This document shows positions 8,453 to 17,411 of a stretch of 64,000 nucleotides of DNA, piece after piece. Position numbers and translations under genes: made by a program. How positions within the stretch are numbered: the first letter of the stretch is position 1; the number at the start of each line of letters is the position of its first letter. Under the pieces are notes generated by a model. That model was not told the origin of the DNA. It did not search any database and saw only the letters and a list, made by a program, of their open reading frames with translations. The DNA is from Rossellomorea pakistanensis (lineage in GTDB: Bacteria; Bacillota; Bacilli; Bacillales; Bacillaceae_B). Location: positions 496,001-560,000 of the forward strand of contig NZ_JAFBDZ010000002.1 of the NCBI RefSeq assembly GCF_016908495.1. The letters run 5' to 3'.

Positions 8453-10330
8453 ATGAAGTTTAATCAAATTCCTATATTGCATAATCCCCTTAAAACTAGA
8501 GAGGATGTAATGGAAGCTGTATCCCAGCTCTGTACTCCATTAGTTGGTTATTACTCGAACAATAAGGCATTATTGGATATCGGTAAAACGAGTGCCATTT
8601 CAAGAAACCAAGTCATTCAAATGGAGGGATTTTCACGTCCATTATGGGGACTGGCCCCTTTTTGGAAAGGCGGTGGGGAATCAAAAATATTAGAGGGTAT
8701 ATATATAGAAGGAATAAAAAATGGGACCAACCCCGAAAATCAGGAATACTGGGGCACAATAACAGATGTAGATCAAAGAATGGTTGAAATGGCTGCCCTA
8801 TCATTAGGACTGATTTTAGTACCTGATAAAATCTGGGACCCTTTAACTGAAAAAGAAAAAGAAAATTTGTATCAATGGTTAAATCAGATTAACAAAAAAC
8901 AACCTGTCGATAATAACTGGTTGTATTTTAGAGTAATGGTTAACTTAGCTTTTGATACCCTAGGACTAGATTATGATAAAAGTCTTCAAGAAAAAACATT
9001 AAATAGATTAGAAGAATTCTACTTGGGTGATGGATGGTTTTCCGATGGAAATACGCCTCAAATTGATTACTACGTTCCTTTTGGCTTTTACTTTTACGGG
9101 CTTATTTATGCGGAAGTGATGAAGAATAAGGATTCTGAACGTGCAGAGAGATATAAAGAAAGAGCACAAGTCTTTGCTAAAGAGTTTATTTATTGGTTTT
9201 CTGAAGACGGCTCATCTATTCCTTTTGGAAGAAGCTTAACCTATCGATTTGCCCAGGGAGCTTTTTGGAGCGCGCTAGCCTTTGCTAACATCGAAGTGTT
9301 CTCATGGGGTGTTATGAAAGGTATTATATTACGCCATTTAAGGTGGTGGCTAAGTAAACCAATTTATCATTCAGATGGTGCTCTAAGCATTGGATATACC
9401 TATCCGAATTTAATGTTGGCAGAAAAATATAATGCACCTGGTTCACCCTATTGGGCATTAAAAACATTCTTATTATTAGCTCTTGACGAGAATCACCCAA
9501 TATGGTCTGCAGAAGAAGAACCTTTGCCTAAATTAGAAGATGTTAAGTCATTAAAGTATCCTAATATGATGATTTCAAGAGATGGAGACCATGTTGTTGC
9601 CCTGACTTCAGGACAATACGCTTTATTCGAACCGGCTCACACTGCTGAAAAATATGCCAAGTTTGCATACTCCACTTCTTTTGGATTCAGCGTTCCAAAA
9701 AGTCAATTTGATTTATCACAAGGTGCTTTCGACTCGATGCTCGTCTTCAGTGAAGACCATATGTATTATCGAGGGCGTAGAAAATGTGAAGAAGTAAAAA
9801 TGGATGGCAAGTCGATTTACTCGCGTTGGAAACCGTGGAGTAATGTTCAAGTTGAAACATGGTTGGTGCCATTGAAAGGATGGCATGTGAGAATTCATAA
9901 AATTCAATCAGAAAGAGAACTAATTACGGCAGAGGGAGGCTTTGCCATTGCACGAGAAAAGCCGGTAAGTCTTCAAAACTCGCATCAGGAATTGAGGGAT
10001 ATAGACAGTATTGGAACGATTTGCCCTTGGGGTCTAAGTGGTATAAAGAACCTTATGGGAGAAAGAATCCCATCATTGGTATTAGCTGATCCGAATACAA
10101 ATGTTCTTCATTCTTCTACTTCATATATTCCAACTTTAAGCGGGAAGATTTCACGAGGTACACATCTATATGCTTCAGCTGTAATAGGAAATAATGATTT
10201 TGAAAGCGGAAAAGTACTTTGGGCTCAAAAGCCTACCTTACATTTCCAGGAAGAAGACTTGGTCATCGTCAATCAATATAACGAAGAGATATATAAACTA
10301 GATGGGATTAATCTGAAAACAACAGTTTAG
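8453..10330 (+). CDS. DUF2264 family protein, putative intracellular polysaccharide-processing enzyme
   Basis: 625 aa, no signal peptide. The N-terminal signature EGFSRPLWGLAPFWKGGG (about residues 59-76) identifies DUF2264. The first ~350 residues are alpha-helical in character, with aromatic-rich segments resembling an alpha/alpha toroid. Residues ~370-625 look beta-rich. This two-part layout recalls heparinase II/III-type lyases. It is followed 12 bp later by GH88, which needs an unsaturated uronic acid produced by a lyase, and no recognised lyase is present. A lyase role is therefore my inference; the family itself has no assigned function that I can cite. Confidence 0.85.
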   Translation: MKFNQIPILHNPLKTREDVMEAVSQLCTPLVGYYSNNKALLDIGKTSAISRNQVIQMEGFSRPLWGLAPFWKGGGESKILEGIYIEGIKNGTNPENQEYWGTITDVDQRMVEMAALSLGLILVPDKIWDPLTEKEKENLYQWLNQINKKQPVDNNWLYFRVMVNLAFDTLGLDYDKSLQEKTLNRLEEFYLGDGWFSDGNTPQIDYYVPFGFYFYGLIYAEVMKNKDSERAERYKERAQVFAKEFIYWFSEDGSSIPFGRSLTYRFAQGAFWSALAFANIEVFSWGVMKGIILRHLRWWLSKPIYHSDGALSIGYTYPNLMLAEKYNAPGSPYWALKTFLLLALDENHPIWSAEEEPLPKLEDVKSLKYPNMMISRDGDHVVALTSGQYALFEPAHTAEKYAKFAYSTSFGFSVPKSQFDLSQGAFDSMLVFSEDHMYYRGRRKCEEVKMDGKSIYSRWKPWSNVQVETWLVPLKGWHVRIHKIQSERELITAEGGFAIAREKPVSLQNSHQELRDIDSIGTICPWGLSGIKNLMGERIPSLVLADPNTNVLHSSTSYIPTLSGKISRGTHLYASAVIGNNDFESGKVLWAQKPTLHFQEEDLVIVNQYNEEIYKLDGINLKTTV

Positions 10331-10342
10331 GGAGGGGAAAAA

Positions 10343-11545
10343 ATGATAAAAACAATAGACAAAGAAATTAAGAGTGAATGTATTCAAAAAATAGAAAGGT
10401 ATGAAACCCCGCCTGTGTTTACAAAAGAACATGCCAGGAAAGCCATTCAACATGTATTGAAAAAAATAGATCAAAAAATCCCGAGATTCTCCCACCAGTT
10501 TCCTGCTCCATGTACGTCGAACAATAGGTTTGACGCAACTGAAAATGTGGAATGGACTCCAGGTTTTTGGACGGGAATGCTTTGGCTTGCTTACGAAGTG
10601 ACAGGTGATAAGAAATATAGAGACATTGCGGAGGTCCAATTTGAGACCTATCGGGAAAGAATTGAAAAGCAAATCATGACGAATACCCATGACTTGGGAT
10701 TTCTATATACGTTATCCTGTGTAAATGCCTATAAATTAACTGGAAATCAAGCAGCGAGAACGGTAGCACTAAAGGCAGCGGATTTATTGTTGGCGAGGTT
10801 TCATGAAAAGGCTGGAATTATTCAGGCATGGGGAGATTTAACAAATCCCAAACAGCGTGGGAGGATGATTATTGATTGTAATATGAATCTACCATTACTA
10901 TATTGGGCTTCAGAGGAAACGCATGATCCTAAATATAAGAAAGCAGCCTACCAACATATTCTTCAGGCATTAAACTATATCGTGCGAGAAGATGCATCAA
11001 CCTATCATACATTTTATATGAATCCAGAAACAGGGGAACCTATTAAGGGTGATACACATCAAGGATATTCTGATGAATCCTGCTGGTCGAGGGGACAAGC
11101 CTGGGGAATCTATGGGTTTCCATTGAGCTACTTATATACAAAAGATGAACAATTATTCTCGGTAAGTGAAAAATTAAGTAACTATTTTCTTAATAGACTA
11201 CCAGATGATTATATTTGCTATTGGGATTTAATTTTTACAAATGGAGAAGAAGAAAGAGACAGTTCGGCTGCAGCTATTGCAGCATGTGGATGGTTGGAGA
11301 TGGTCAAGCACATGCCGGTACTGGATAACTACCGTAGGTATTATGAAAATGCAACTCTCCATATTATTTCATCTTTATCAAAGAATTATCTAACGAAAGA
11401 AGATGATTCGGAAGAGGGCGTATTGCTTCACAGTGTTTATAATAAAAAGCTTGGTCATGGAATCAATGAAAGTAGTATGTGGGGGGATTATTTTTATTTT
11501 GAGGCACTGGTGAGAACTTCGAAAAACTGGCAATTGTACTGGTGA
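10343..11545 (+). CDS. GH88 unsaturated glucuronyl/galacturonyl hydrolase
   Basis: 400 aa, cytosolic. Catalytic aspartates match the family: D117 in THDLGF and D178 in MIIDCNMNLP; the GH88 signature SRGQAWGIYGF follows near residue 250. GH88 enzymes hydrate the 4,5-double bond of the non-reducing unsaturated uronic acid that polysaccharide lyases leave on hyaluronan, chondroitin, heparin or similar oligosaccharides. Its place directly after the importer and DUF2264 says the imported oligosaccharide carries, or acquires, an unsaturated uronate. Confidence 0.9.
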   Translation: MIKTIDKEIKSECIQKIERYETPPVFTKEHARKAIQHVLKKIDQKIPRFSHQFPAPCTSNNRFDATENVEWTPGFWTGMLWLAYEVTGDKKYRDIAEVQFETYRERIEKQIMTNTHDLGFLYTLSCVNAYKLTGNQAARTVALKAADLLLARFHEKAGIIQAWGDLTNPKQRGRMIIDCNMNLPLLYWASEETHDPKYKKAAYQHILQALNYIVREDASTYHTFYMNPETGEPIKGDTHQGYSDESCWSRGQAWGIYGFPLSYLYTKDEQLFSVSEKLSNYFLNRLPDDYICYWDLIFTNGEEERDSSAAAIAACGWLEMVKHMPVLDNYRRYYENATLHIISSLSKNYLTKEDDSEEGVLLHSVYNKKLGHGINESSMWGDYFYFEALVRTSKNWQLYW

Positions 11546-11567
11546 AAGAAAGGTAGGTGGTTTAATA

Positions 11568-12203
11568 ATGGAAATCAACGGAGTAGTGGGAAGACTATAT
11601 AAAGGGATGGAATGGATTTCAAAACTTGTTTATATACAATTTCTATGGGTTCTTGGTACTTTTTCTGGACTCATCATTGGCGGATTGTTTCCTTCAACAT
11701 TGGCCATGTATACATTACTTAGAAAAATGATTATACAAAAAGAGGAATTTTCATTTTCTAAAACGTATTGGCAATCGTTTAGAAGGGAGTTTTGGAAATC
11801 TAATCTGTTAGGAGTGCTAGTAGGCATCATGGGTTTTATCCTCTATTTTTATCTGGTCCTTCTTAAAGATCAGGAAGGTATCCTTTTTACAGTTTTGTAT
11901 ATACTGCTGCTATCTCTTACATTCACAATGATCATTACAATTCTTTTCTTAGCTCCGGTTGTCGTTCACTATAAACTACCAACTTTACAATATGTGAAAC
12001 TATCCTTTCTATTAACGATTTCATACCCTTTTCATGGTCTTTCTATGATGGGCGGTCTTGTAGCTTTTTATTTTATCTTTTCTTACGTACCAGGTCTCAT
12101 ACCATTCTTAAGCTTTAGTGTTTTAGCATGGTTTTTAATGTTTATGGCCAACCTTGCTTTTGAAAAAAACAAACAAGAAGTGACTGAAAATCTATCATTA
12201 TAA
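11568..12203 (+). CDS. DUF624 (YesL/YteU-type) small membrane protein
   Basis: 211 aa with about five membrane segments, and AGGTAGGTGG before ATG. YesL-family proteins are found almost only inside Bacillales polysaccharide-use operons; their role is unknown, often assumed to assist import. A paralogue of similar size lies at 62294-62905 in the N-glycan operon. The shared pattern (N-terminal MEWISKLVYIQFLW here, TSEWVTRLVWVNLLW there, and LPGLIPF-like motifs in TM5) makes homology clear. Confidence 0.85.
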   Translation: MEINGVVGRLYKGMEWISKLVYIQFLWVLGTFSGLIIGGLFPSTLAMYTLLRKMIIQKEEFSFSKTYWQSFRREFWKSNLLGVLVGIMGFILYFYLVLLKDQEGILFTVLYILLLSLTFTMIITILFLAPVVVHYKLPTLQYVKLSFLLTISYPFHGLSMMGGLVAFYFIFSYVPGLIPFLSFSVLAWFLMFMANLAFEKNKQEVTENLSL

Positions 12204-12236
12204 AAAATTCCTCTAATTTTGAAAGAAGGGTGACGC

Positions 12237-13925
12237 ATGCAGGAACAGATAGTAGAAAATAAAAAATCGATTGATTGGTTTACGGAATCAAGATTCGGAA
12301 TGTTTATTCATTGGGGGCTTTATGCTGCAATTGGGAAAAGTGAATGGACCATGTATGGTCAAAAAATCCCTGTAAAAGAGTATGAGAAAATAGCAGCAAC
12401 CTTTAACCCTAAAAGGTTTAATGCTAAGGAATGGGTAAGTGTTGCTAAGGAAGCAGGTATGAAATATATAGTGATTACAGCTAAACATCATGATGGTTTT
12501 GCAATGTTTAAATCGGAGACTGAACCATTCAATATTGTAGACTCTACTCCATTCGAACGAGACCCACTAAAGGAACTCGCAGAGGAGTGTGCAATACAGG
12601 GATTGAAACTATGCTTTTATTATTCGCATGTTATTGATTGGCATCATCCTCATTCGATTCATGAGCATTGCAACAATACTTGGGATTATCAGCTTGAAGA
12701 AAAATCCTTCTACAATTATTGGAACCGGCTTGTTAAACCACAAATTACAGAGTTATTGACCCAATACGGACCGATAGGGATAATATGGTTTGATACTGCA
12801 GGAGGGCTTTCAAAAAAAGATAGTGAAGAAATCGTTCAGTTAGTTAAGAAGTATCAGCCTGATTGTTTAATAAACAGCCGAGTTAGTCACTGGCCCAATT
12901 TTGGAGATTACCAATCTAAAGGGGATAATGAAATACCAATGTACGGAGAAGGTACTAAAGCATGGGAAACCCCTATGACATTAAATAAATCTTGGGGGTA
13001 CAATGAACAAGATGATAATTATAAGACCACCGAATCGATTATAAGGAAAATGGTTACTATTTTTAGCAAAGGAGGGAATCTCCTTCTAAATGTAGGTCCC
13101 ACTAGTCTTGGGGAAATTCCAATCCCTTCTGTAGAAAAATTGAAGGAAATTGGGGCGTGGATGAATGAAAATGGGGAGGCCGTTTACGGTACAAAAGAAA
13201 GTCCGTTTCCTTATGAGTTTGACTGGGGTGCGATTACAGTTAAAGGAAAAAAGGTTTACCTTCATATTCAAAATAACAAATGGTCTACTGGCTCTATTCG
13301 AATTAATGGATTTAAAAGCAAAGTCAAGAAAGTCTATCTTCTTTCAGAGCCCCATCTAAACGTTCCTTTTGAGCAAAATTCTGTGGAATTTGTGGGCTTG
13401 TACAATCTGCATTTGAATCTGCAAAATGAACCGCCTTCTGAATTCATTTCAGTAGTGGTCGTTGAATTAGAAGGAGAATTACAAATTGATTCTACTTTTA
13501 TTGAACAATCAGGGATGATAAAGCTAGATCTTGGACATTCCATAATAGAAAAGGAACATGATCATAATGTAGCAAAGTGGAAGGTGAAAATCGCAGAAAA
13601 GGGAAAATATGAAATTCGCTTAATAACCTATAAAAAAGCAGGAACGAATTGGGCAGATGAATTTAACCAGGATATGATCCTTCGATTTGGAAATAAAACC
13701 AAAAATGTATTACCTAAAGAAGATAAAATTGTAACGGACTCGGACAACTGTCAGTATCCGTATTCTGAGGTGCAAAGTCATTTAGGAACCTTTGATATCG
13801 AAACGATAGGTCTATTTTCGTTAGAACTGGGTTCAAATAGGATTAAAGAAAAGGCAAAAGGTCCGGAAATTTGGCAAGCGGAAGCAGTCAAAATAAGAAC
13901 AATCCAAATAATAAAAACCAATTAG
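12237..13925 (+). CDS. GH29 alpha-L-fucosidase, intracellular
   Basis: 562 aa, no signal peptide. The N-terminal GH29 barrel begins with RFGMFIHWGLYA and KYIVITAKHHDGFAMF; the predicted nucleophile is D186 in GIIWFDTAGG. A beta-rich C-terminal part follows (about 330-562). It removes alpha-linked fucose from the imported oligosaccharide. Being last in the importer operon and followed by a terminator-like hairpin, it implies the substrate contains both fucose and a uronic acid, which is unusual. The residue acting as acid/base was not identified. Confidence 0.9.
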   Translation: MQEQIVENKKSIDWFTESRFGMFIHWGLYAAIGKSEWTMYGQKIPVKEYEKIAATFNPKRFNAKEWVSVAKEAGMKYIVITAKHHDGFAMFKSETEPFNIVDSTPFERDPLKELAEECAIQGLKLCFYYSHVIDWHHPHSIHEHCNNTWDYQLEEKSFYNYWNRLVKPQITELLTQYGPIGIIWFDTAGGLSKKDSEEIVQLVKKYQPDCLINSRVSHWPNFGDYQSKGDNEIPMYGEGTKAWETPMTLNKSWGYNEQDDNYKTTESIIRKMVTIFSKGGNLLLNVGPTSLGEIPIPSVEKLKEIGAWMNENGEAVYGTKESPFPYEFDWGAITVKGKKVYLHIQNNKWSTGSIRINGFKSKVKKVYLLSEPHLNVPFEQNSVEFVGLYNLHLNLQNEPPSEFISVVVVELEGELQIDSTFIEQSGMIKLDLGHSIIEKEHDHNVAKWKVKIAEKGKYEIRLITYKKAGTNWADEFNQDMILRFGNKTKNVLPKEDKIVTDSDNCQYPYSEVQSHLGTFDIETIGLFSLELGSNRIKEKAKGPEIWQAEAVKIRTIQIIKTN

Positions 13926-13984
13926 GAGCTTTCGTTTTCAATTTTAAACTCCAAATTATAGAGAAATAAAAATATTAACCGATA

Positions 13985-14030
13985 AGAGTGCAAAATCTAT
14001 GATGGATATAGCACTCTATTTTTGTTGTTT
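13985..14030 (+). terminator. Probable terminator of the importer-GH29 operon
   Basis: AGAGTGC (13985-13991) pairs with GCACTCT (14011-14017), followed by ATTTTTGTTGTTTTTT. The stem is only 7 bp with a 19-base loop, so it is moderate in strength. Confidence 0.55.
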
Positions 14031-14450
14031 TTTAATGGATAAAACTTACAGTTCCAAAACTTTTCCCACAGCCCAATTCACACAAAACCTTCAGCGATAC
14101 CTGCTGAAACAGGCAGCTCTTTTACACCTTCTGATGTTCATTCCAAAACATATTCCCGCTTTTTATTAACTCTCTATTCCTCGCATATGGAGCAATAGAT
14201 AAAACTATGCATTCTCAGGGGGGGGGATGATTTGGGCTTTATTGAGGTTTTTGGATGGACTATCACTTTGATTTATAGGAATAACTTTTATTTGGTCATT
14301 GGCAGTAATTTAAAAATCGAAAGCAACGGTAAAGACGGAGGAAGAAGTGAAGAGTATAATTCTTTTCTATCTTTTGAATGAAAGAAGACTCTAGAGTGTT
14401 AAGGGGAGGAGTCAGGTTCTCCCCTTTTCAAAATTTTGACCTTAAGTTCA
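14031..14450. other. Non-coding gap with one hairpin
   Basis: No supportable gene. It holds a run of nine or more G at about 14219-14226 and, at 14401-14426, AAGGGGAG paired with CTCCCCTT. Neither strand has a strong T tract after this hairpin, but it sits just 3' of the leftward acetyltransferase gene and may end its transcript. Confidence 0.4.
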
Positions 14451-14903
14451 TTATAATTCTTGAGATAATCGAATCATATCCCTGCACTGTATACCATTCT
14501 CAAATATTTCATCTGTATAGTGTCTAATAAAAAAGTCTAAATCAACGCCAATGATCCTAAAACCACATTTTTGATAAAGGGCTAATTGTCCTATGCCTGC
14601 ATTTCCAGTACCGATTTCGATTGTTTTAAACCCTTTTGACCTGGCTGTTTGAATGGCATCCATGACTAACTGTTTTCCTATCCCTCTACCGTGATGCTCC
14701 TCTACAACGGCTACATTTACCAATTCTACCGTATTAGGCCTTGTGGGAAGGAGGACATAAACTCCGACAATATGATTCTCACTTTCGGCTACATAACATT
14801 CCCCTCTATTAATGTATTCCTTGACAATGGATAGGGAAGGATCTGCTAATAACAACAAGCTCATTGGTGGAGTTTCACCACTGTATAGTTTTCTAATATT
14901 CAT
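14451..14903 (-). CDS. yvbK: GNAT family N-acetyltransferase, YvbK type
   Basis: 150 aa. AAGGAG lies six bases before the ATG. The acetyl-CoA binding motif is at residues 72-77 (HHGRGIGKQL). The whole protein, including MSLLLLADPS, VYVLLPTRPNTVELVNVAV and the C-terminal GIQCRDMIRLSQEL, corresponds to Bacillus YvbK, whose substrate is not established. It stands alone, convergent with nothing and divergent from the aspartokinase gene. Confidence 0.8.
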   Translation of the reverse strand: MNIRKLYSGETPPMSLLLLADPSLSIVKEYINRGECYVAESENHIVGVYVLLPTRPNTVELVNVAVVEEHHGRGIGKQLVMDAIQTARSKGFKTIEIGTGNAGIGQLALYQKCGFRIIGVDLDFFIRHYTDEIFENGIQCRDMIRLSQEL

Positions 14904-15087
14904 AATGTTCTCCTTAAGTCTTTTGTATTTTTCTCCATTTTACCATCCTAATCCTATAATCGTTAAAAAAGGTTTATAACCTTAATCATTAGTAAAATAC
15001 TATGATAATTTTACTATTTTTTACTATTTTAACACCGGCTTTGTCCTTTATATAAATACATCTGTTCACATACAGAGGAAAAAGTTC

Positions 15088-15116
15088 TTGAATTCTTTAC
15101 GCATTAGGTTGATAAT
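15088..15116 (+). promoter_or_regulatory. Sigma-A-type promoter for the aspartokinase gene
   Basis: TTGAAT (15088-15093) and GATAAT (15111-15116) are separated by 17 bp, 36 bp before the start codon. No lysine riboswitch (L-box) fits in so short a leader. Confidence 0.5.
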
Positions 15117-15152
15117 AAGTATTAAAATTTATAAAGAGCAGGAGATGTAGGG

Positions 15153-16514
15153 ATGAAAGTTGTTAAGTTTGGTGGATCTTCGTTAGCTTCAGGTGAGCAA
15201 ATCCAGAAGGTATATAATATCGTGGTGTCTGATTCCAAACGAAAAATGGTGGTCGTATCAGCTCCAGGCAAACGATATTCGGATGATTGTAAGGTAACGG
15301 ATTTACTGATAGCTTGTGCAGAAGGCTATTTGGAAGATGGAGAGGCACCTGATTTATTTGAAGCCGTCATAGAAAGATATTCTAGTATAGCAAGAGAATT
15401 GAATCTTTCTGCTAATATTGTGGAAAAGATTCATGATGATTTACTTACATTATTACAAGCTGATAAATGTAACCCCGAACAATTCTTAGATGTAATCAAA
15501 GCCAGCGGAGAAGATAATCACGCGAAGCTTATTGCGGCATATTTCCGTCATCAGGGTGTAGAAGCTCACTATGTAAATCCTAAGGAGGCAGGGTTGTTCG
15601 TTAGTAATGAACCGGGAAATGCTCAAGTATTGCCTGATTCCTATCAACGTCTATACTCTCTACGTGAAAGATCAGGGATTCTCATCTTTCCAGGGTTTTT
15701 TGGTTACAATGAACAAGGTGAGGTCGTTACTTTTTCACGTAGTGGATCGGATATTTCAGGTGCGATTTTAGCAAATGGAATCAAAGCAGAGCTTTATGAA
15801 AACTTTACAGACGTTAACGCCGTTTATTCCGTAAATCCGACTATTGTCCAAAATCCAAAGGAAATTCGCGAATTAACGTACAGGGAAATGAGGGAATTAT
15901 CTTATGCTGGTTTCTCTGTTTTTCACGAAGAGGCATTGATTCCTGCTTTTCGGGCAGGCATCCCAGTGAATGTCAAAAATACTAATAACCCCTCCGCCCT
16001 TGGAACAAGGATCGTAAATGAACGTGACAATACAAACGGACCTGTTATCGGGATTGCAAGTGACCAAGGGTTTTGCAGTATCTATGTCAGCAAATATTTG
16101 ATGAATAGAGAAGTAGGATTTGGACGTAAGCTCCTACATATTTTAGAAAGAAATGGTTTGTCCTATGAGCATACACCGTCTGGAATTGACGATATTTCGA
16201 TTATTTTAAGACAAAACCAAATGGATCACTTACTTGAAAAAGAAATCATTGACCAAATAAAACGGGAACTACATGCTGATGAGGTAAAGGTCGAACATAA
16301 TCTAGCACTCATTATGGTTGTGGGAAAAGGGATGCGCCATAATATCGGGACAATGGCAAAAGCATCAGCAGCTTTAGAAAGGGCACGAGTCAATATTGAA
16401 ATGATCAACCAAGGCTCATCCGAAGTCAGCATGATGTTTGGTGTAAAGGAAGAGGACGAAAAGCGGGCCGTTCAAGCGATCTATGAGGAGTTTTTTGTTG
16501 GGGTAGTTGTTTGA
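15153..16514 (+). CDS. yclM: Aspartokinase III (YclM type)
   Basis: 453 aa, almost the same length as Bacillus YclM. The N-terminal MKVVKFGGSSLASGEQIQKV is the kinase signature (KFGGSS). The catalytic domain runs to about residue 285, with SRSGSDISGA in the substrate region, and two ACT domains follow (about 300-450; GMRHNIGTMAKASAALERAR). It phosphorylates aspartate to start lysine, threonine and methionine synthesis; in Bacillus this isozyme is the one inhibited jointly by lysine and threonine. It is monocistronic, with its own promoter and terminator. Confidence 0.93.
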   Translation: MKVVKFGGSSLASGEQIQKVYNIVVSDSKRKMVVVSAPGKRYSDDCKVTDLLIACAEGYLEDGEAPDLFEAVIERYSSIARELNLSANIVEKIHDDLLTLLQADKCNPEQFLDVIKASGEDNHAKLIAAYFRHQGVEAHYVNPKEAGLFVSNEPGNAQVLPDSYQRLYSLRERSGILIFPGFFGYNEQGEVVTFSRSGSDISGAILANGIKAELYENFTDVNAVYSVNPTIVQNPKEIRELTYREMRELSYAGFSVFHEEALIPAFRAGIPVNVKNTNNPSALGTRIVNERDNTNGPVIGIASDQGFCSIYVSKYLMNREVGFGRKLLHILERNGLSYEHTPSGIDDISIILRQNQMDHLLEKEIIDQIKRELHADEVKVEHNLALIMVVGKGMRHNIGTMAKASAALERARVNIEMINQGSSEVSMMFGVKEEDEKRAVQAIYEEFFVGVVV

Positions 16515-16538
16515 TAGGTTGATGAAGAGAACAATAAA

Positions 16539-16575
16539 GAGGGCAACTATTACGGTTGCTCTCATTTGTACTTTT
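16539..16575 (+). terminator. Terminator of the aspartokinase gene
   Basis: GAGGGCAAC (16539-16547) pairs with GTTGCTCTC (16555-16563), with one G-U pair and a seven-base loop. A weak T-rich stretch follows. Confidence 0.6.
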
Positions 16576-16635
16576 ATTATGAAAGATAGGTTGAAAAATT
16601 TATCAGTACTGCTTACTTGATTATTTGAGCCAAGT

Positions 16636-16835
16636 AAGAACGTTTATGCACGGCAAAGCAACTTATATGAGTCAGTAAGAGCTATTTATGAGTCGACCTG
16701 AAGATTTTATGCGTGATAGATAGTTTTATGAGGCAAGTCAGGATGTTTATGCGAAAACTGCTCTTTTATGAGTCAATAAGACCATTTTATGAGCTGTCCC
16801 GAAGACATTATGCGCCTTACGTTGATTATGAGACA
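16636..16835. repeat. Array of degenerate ~20-bp units with core TTTATG(A/C)G
   Basis: At least ten copies of a short core, TTTATGAG or TTTATGCG, occur at about 16645, 16664, 16685, 16705, 16724, 16745, 16765, 16785, 16807 and 16825. Spacing is 18-22 bp (mean 20) and the intervening half of each unit varies. It accounts for most of the 16515-16945 gap. A spurious 67-codon frame runs through it. Confidence 0.75.
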
Positions 16836-16945
16836 ACCAAGGCTGTATCCCCCATTCAGGCACTCACTCCATCACTCCCGTATCCTCTCATGAATAAAAG
16901 CCCCAAACTTGTTTAAAATAACGATGTTCATAAGGAGGTGGGAGA

Positions 16946-17071
16946 ATGCCAAACTTAAATGATAACAAATTCAGAAAAATTCAATCAGAGAGTCAAAAGC
17001 AAGGGAAGTCTCAAAAAGAGTATGCTGCTGAGCTTGAGGCAAACCGTGCGAAGAGTCAAAAGAAAAAGTAA
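16946..17071 (+). CDS. Small basic protein of unknown function, 41 aa
   Basis: AAGGAGG at 16932-16938 stands seven bases before ATG, an excellent ribosome binding site. The product is short, highly charged and rich in Gln, Lys and Ser (QSESQKQGKSQKEYAAELEA, ending KSQKKK), with no membrane segment. Composition recalls minor spore or DNA-binding small proteins, but I do not recognise a family. It is followed by a large inverted repeat. Confidence 0.6.
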   Translation: MPNLNDNKFRKIQSESQKQGKSQKEYAAELEANRAKSQKKK

Positions 17072-17091
17072 CCATAGACATGGAAATAGGG

Positions 17092-17158
17092 GTCTGGAAT
17101 TACAATGAATGACCTTACCAGAAATTTTCTTCTATATTGTAAAATTGTAATTCCAGAC
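17092..17158. repeat. Perfect 15-bp inverted repeat
   Basis: GTCTGGAATTACAAT (17092-17106) is perfectly complementary to ATTGTAATTCCAGAC (17144-17158) across a 37-base loop, with outer GGGG/CCCC pairing possible. No T tract follows, so it is not a standard terminator, though it may protect the 3' end of the small upstream gene. The remainder of the 17072-17411 gap is AT-rich promoter DNA with no other visible feature. Confidence 0.6.
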
Positions 17159-17411
17159 TCATTGCCCCATATTATTTTGTTGAAAGTGTTTCATTGCATA
17201 CAGAACTTCAGAACCTAGTCCCCTATTAATTTTCCCTTCTGTTACGTCATAATCTTTTAATCACATCTAGACTATTGACCTATTAATTTACAGATTATTA
17301 ATATTTCTTTAAAAAAATAACACTATTTACTCCTGTTAAAAAATTCTATTAATATTTAAAATTAGTAATGGATATAATCCAAAATTACTAATATGCAAGG
17401 AGTTGTGTTCT

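Noticed and set aside
10298-10690. 130-codon leftward frame
   Set aside because: Antisense to GH88, which is certain.
14940-15152. Lysine riboswitch before aspartokinase
   Set aside because: The putative start of transcription leaves only about 30 bases of leader; no L-box elements or terminator seen.
16713-16916. 67-codon rightward frame
   Set aside because: It only reads through the 20-bp repeat array; no ribosome binding site and low-complexity product.
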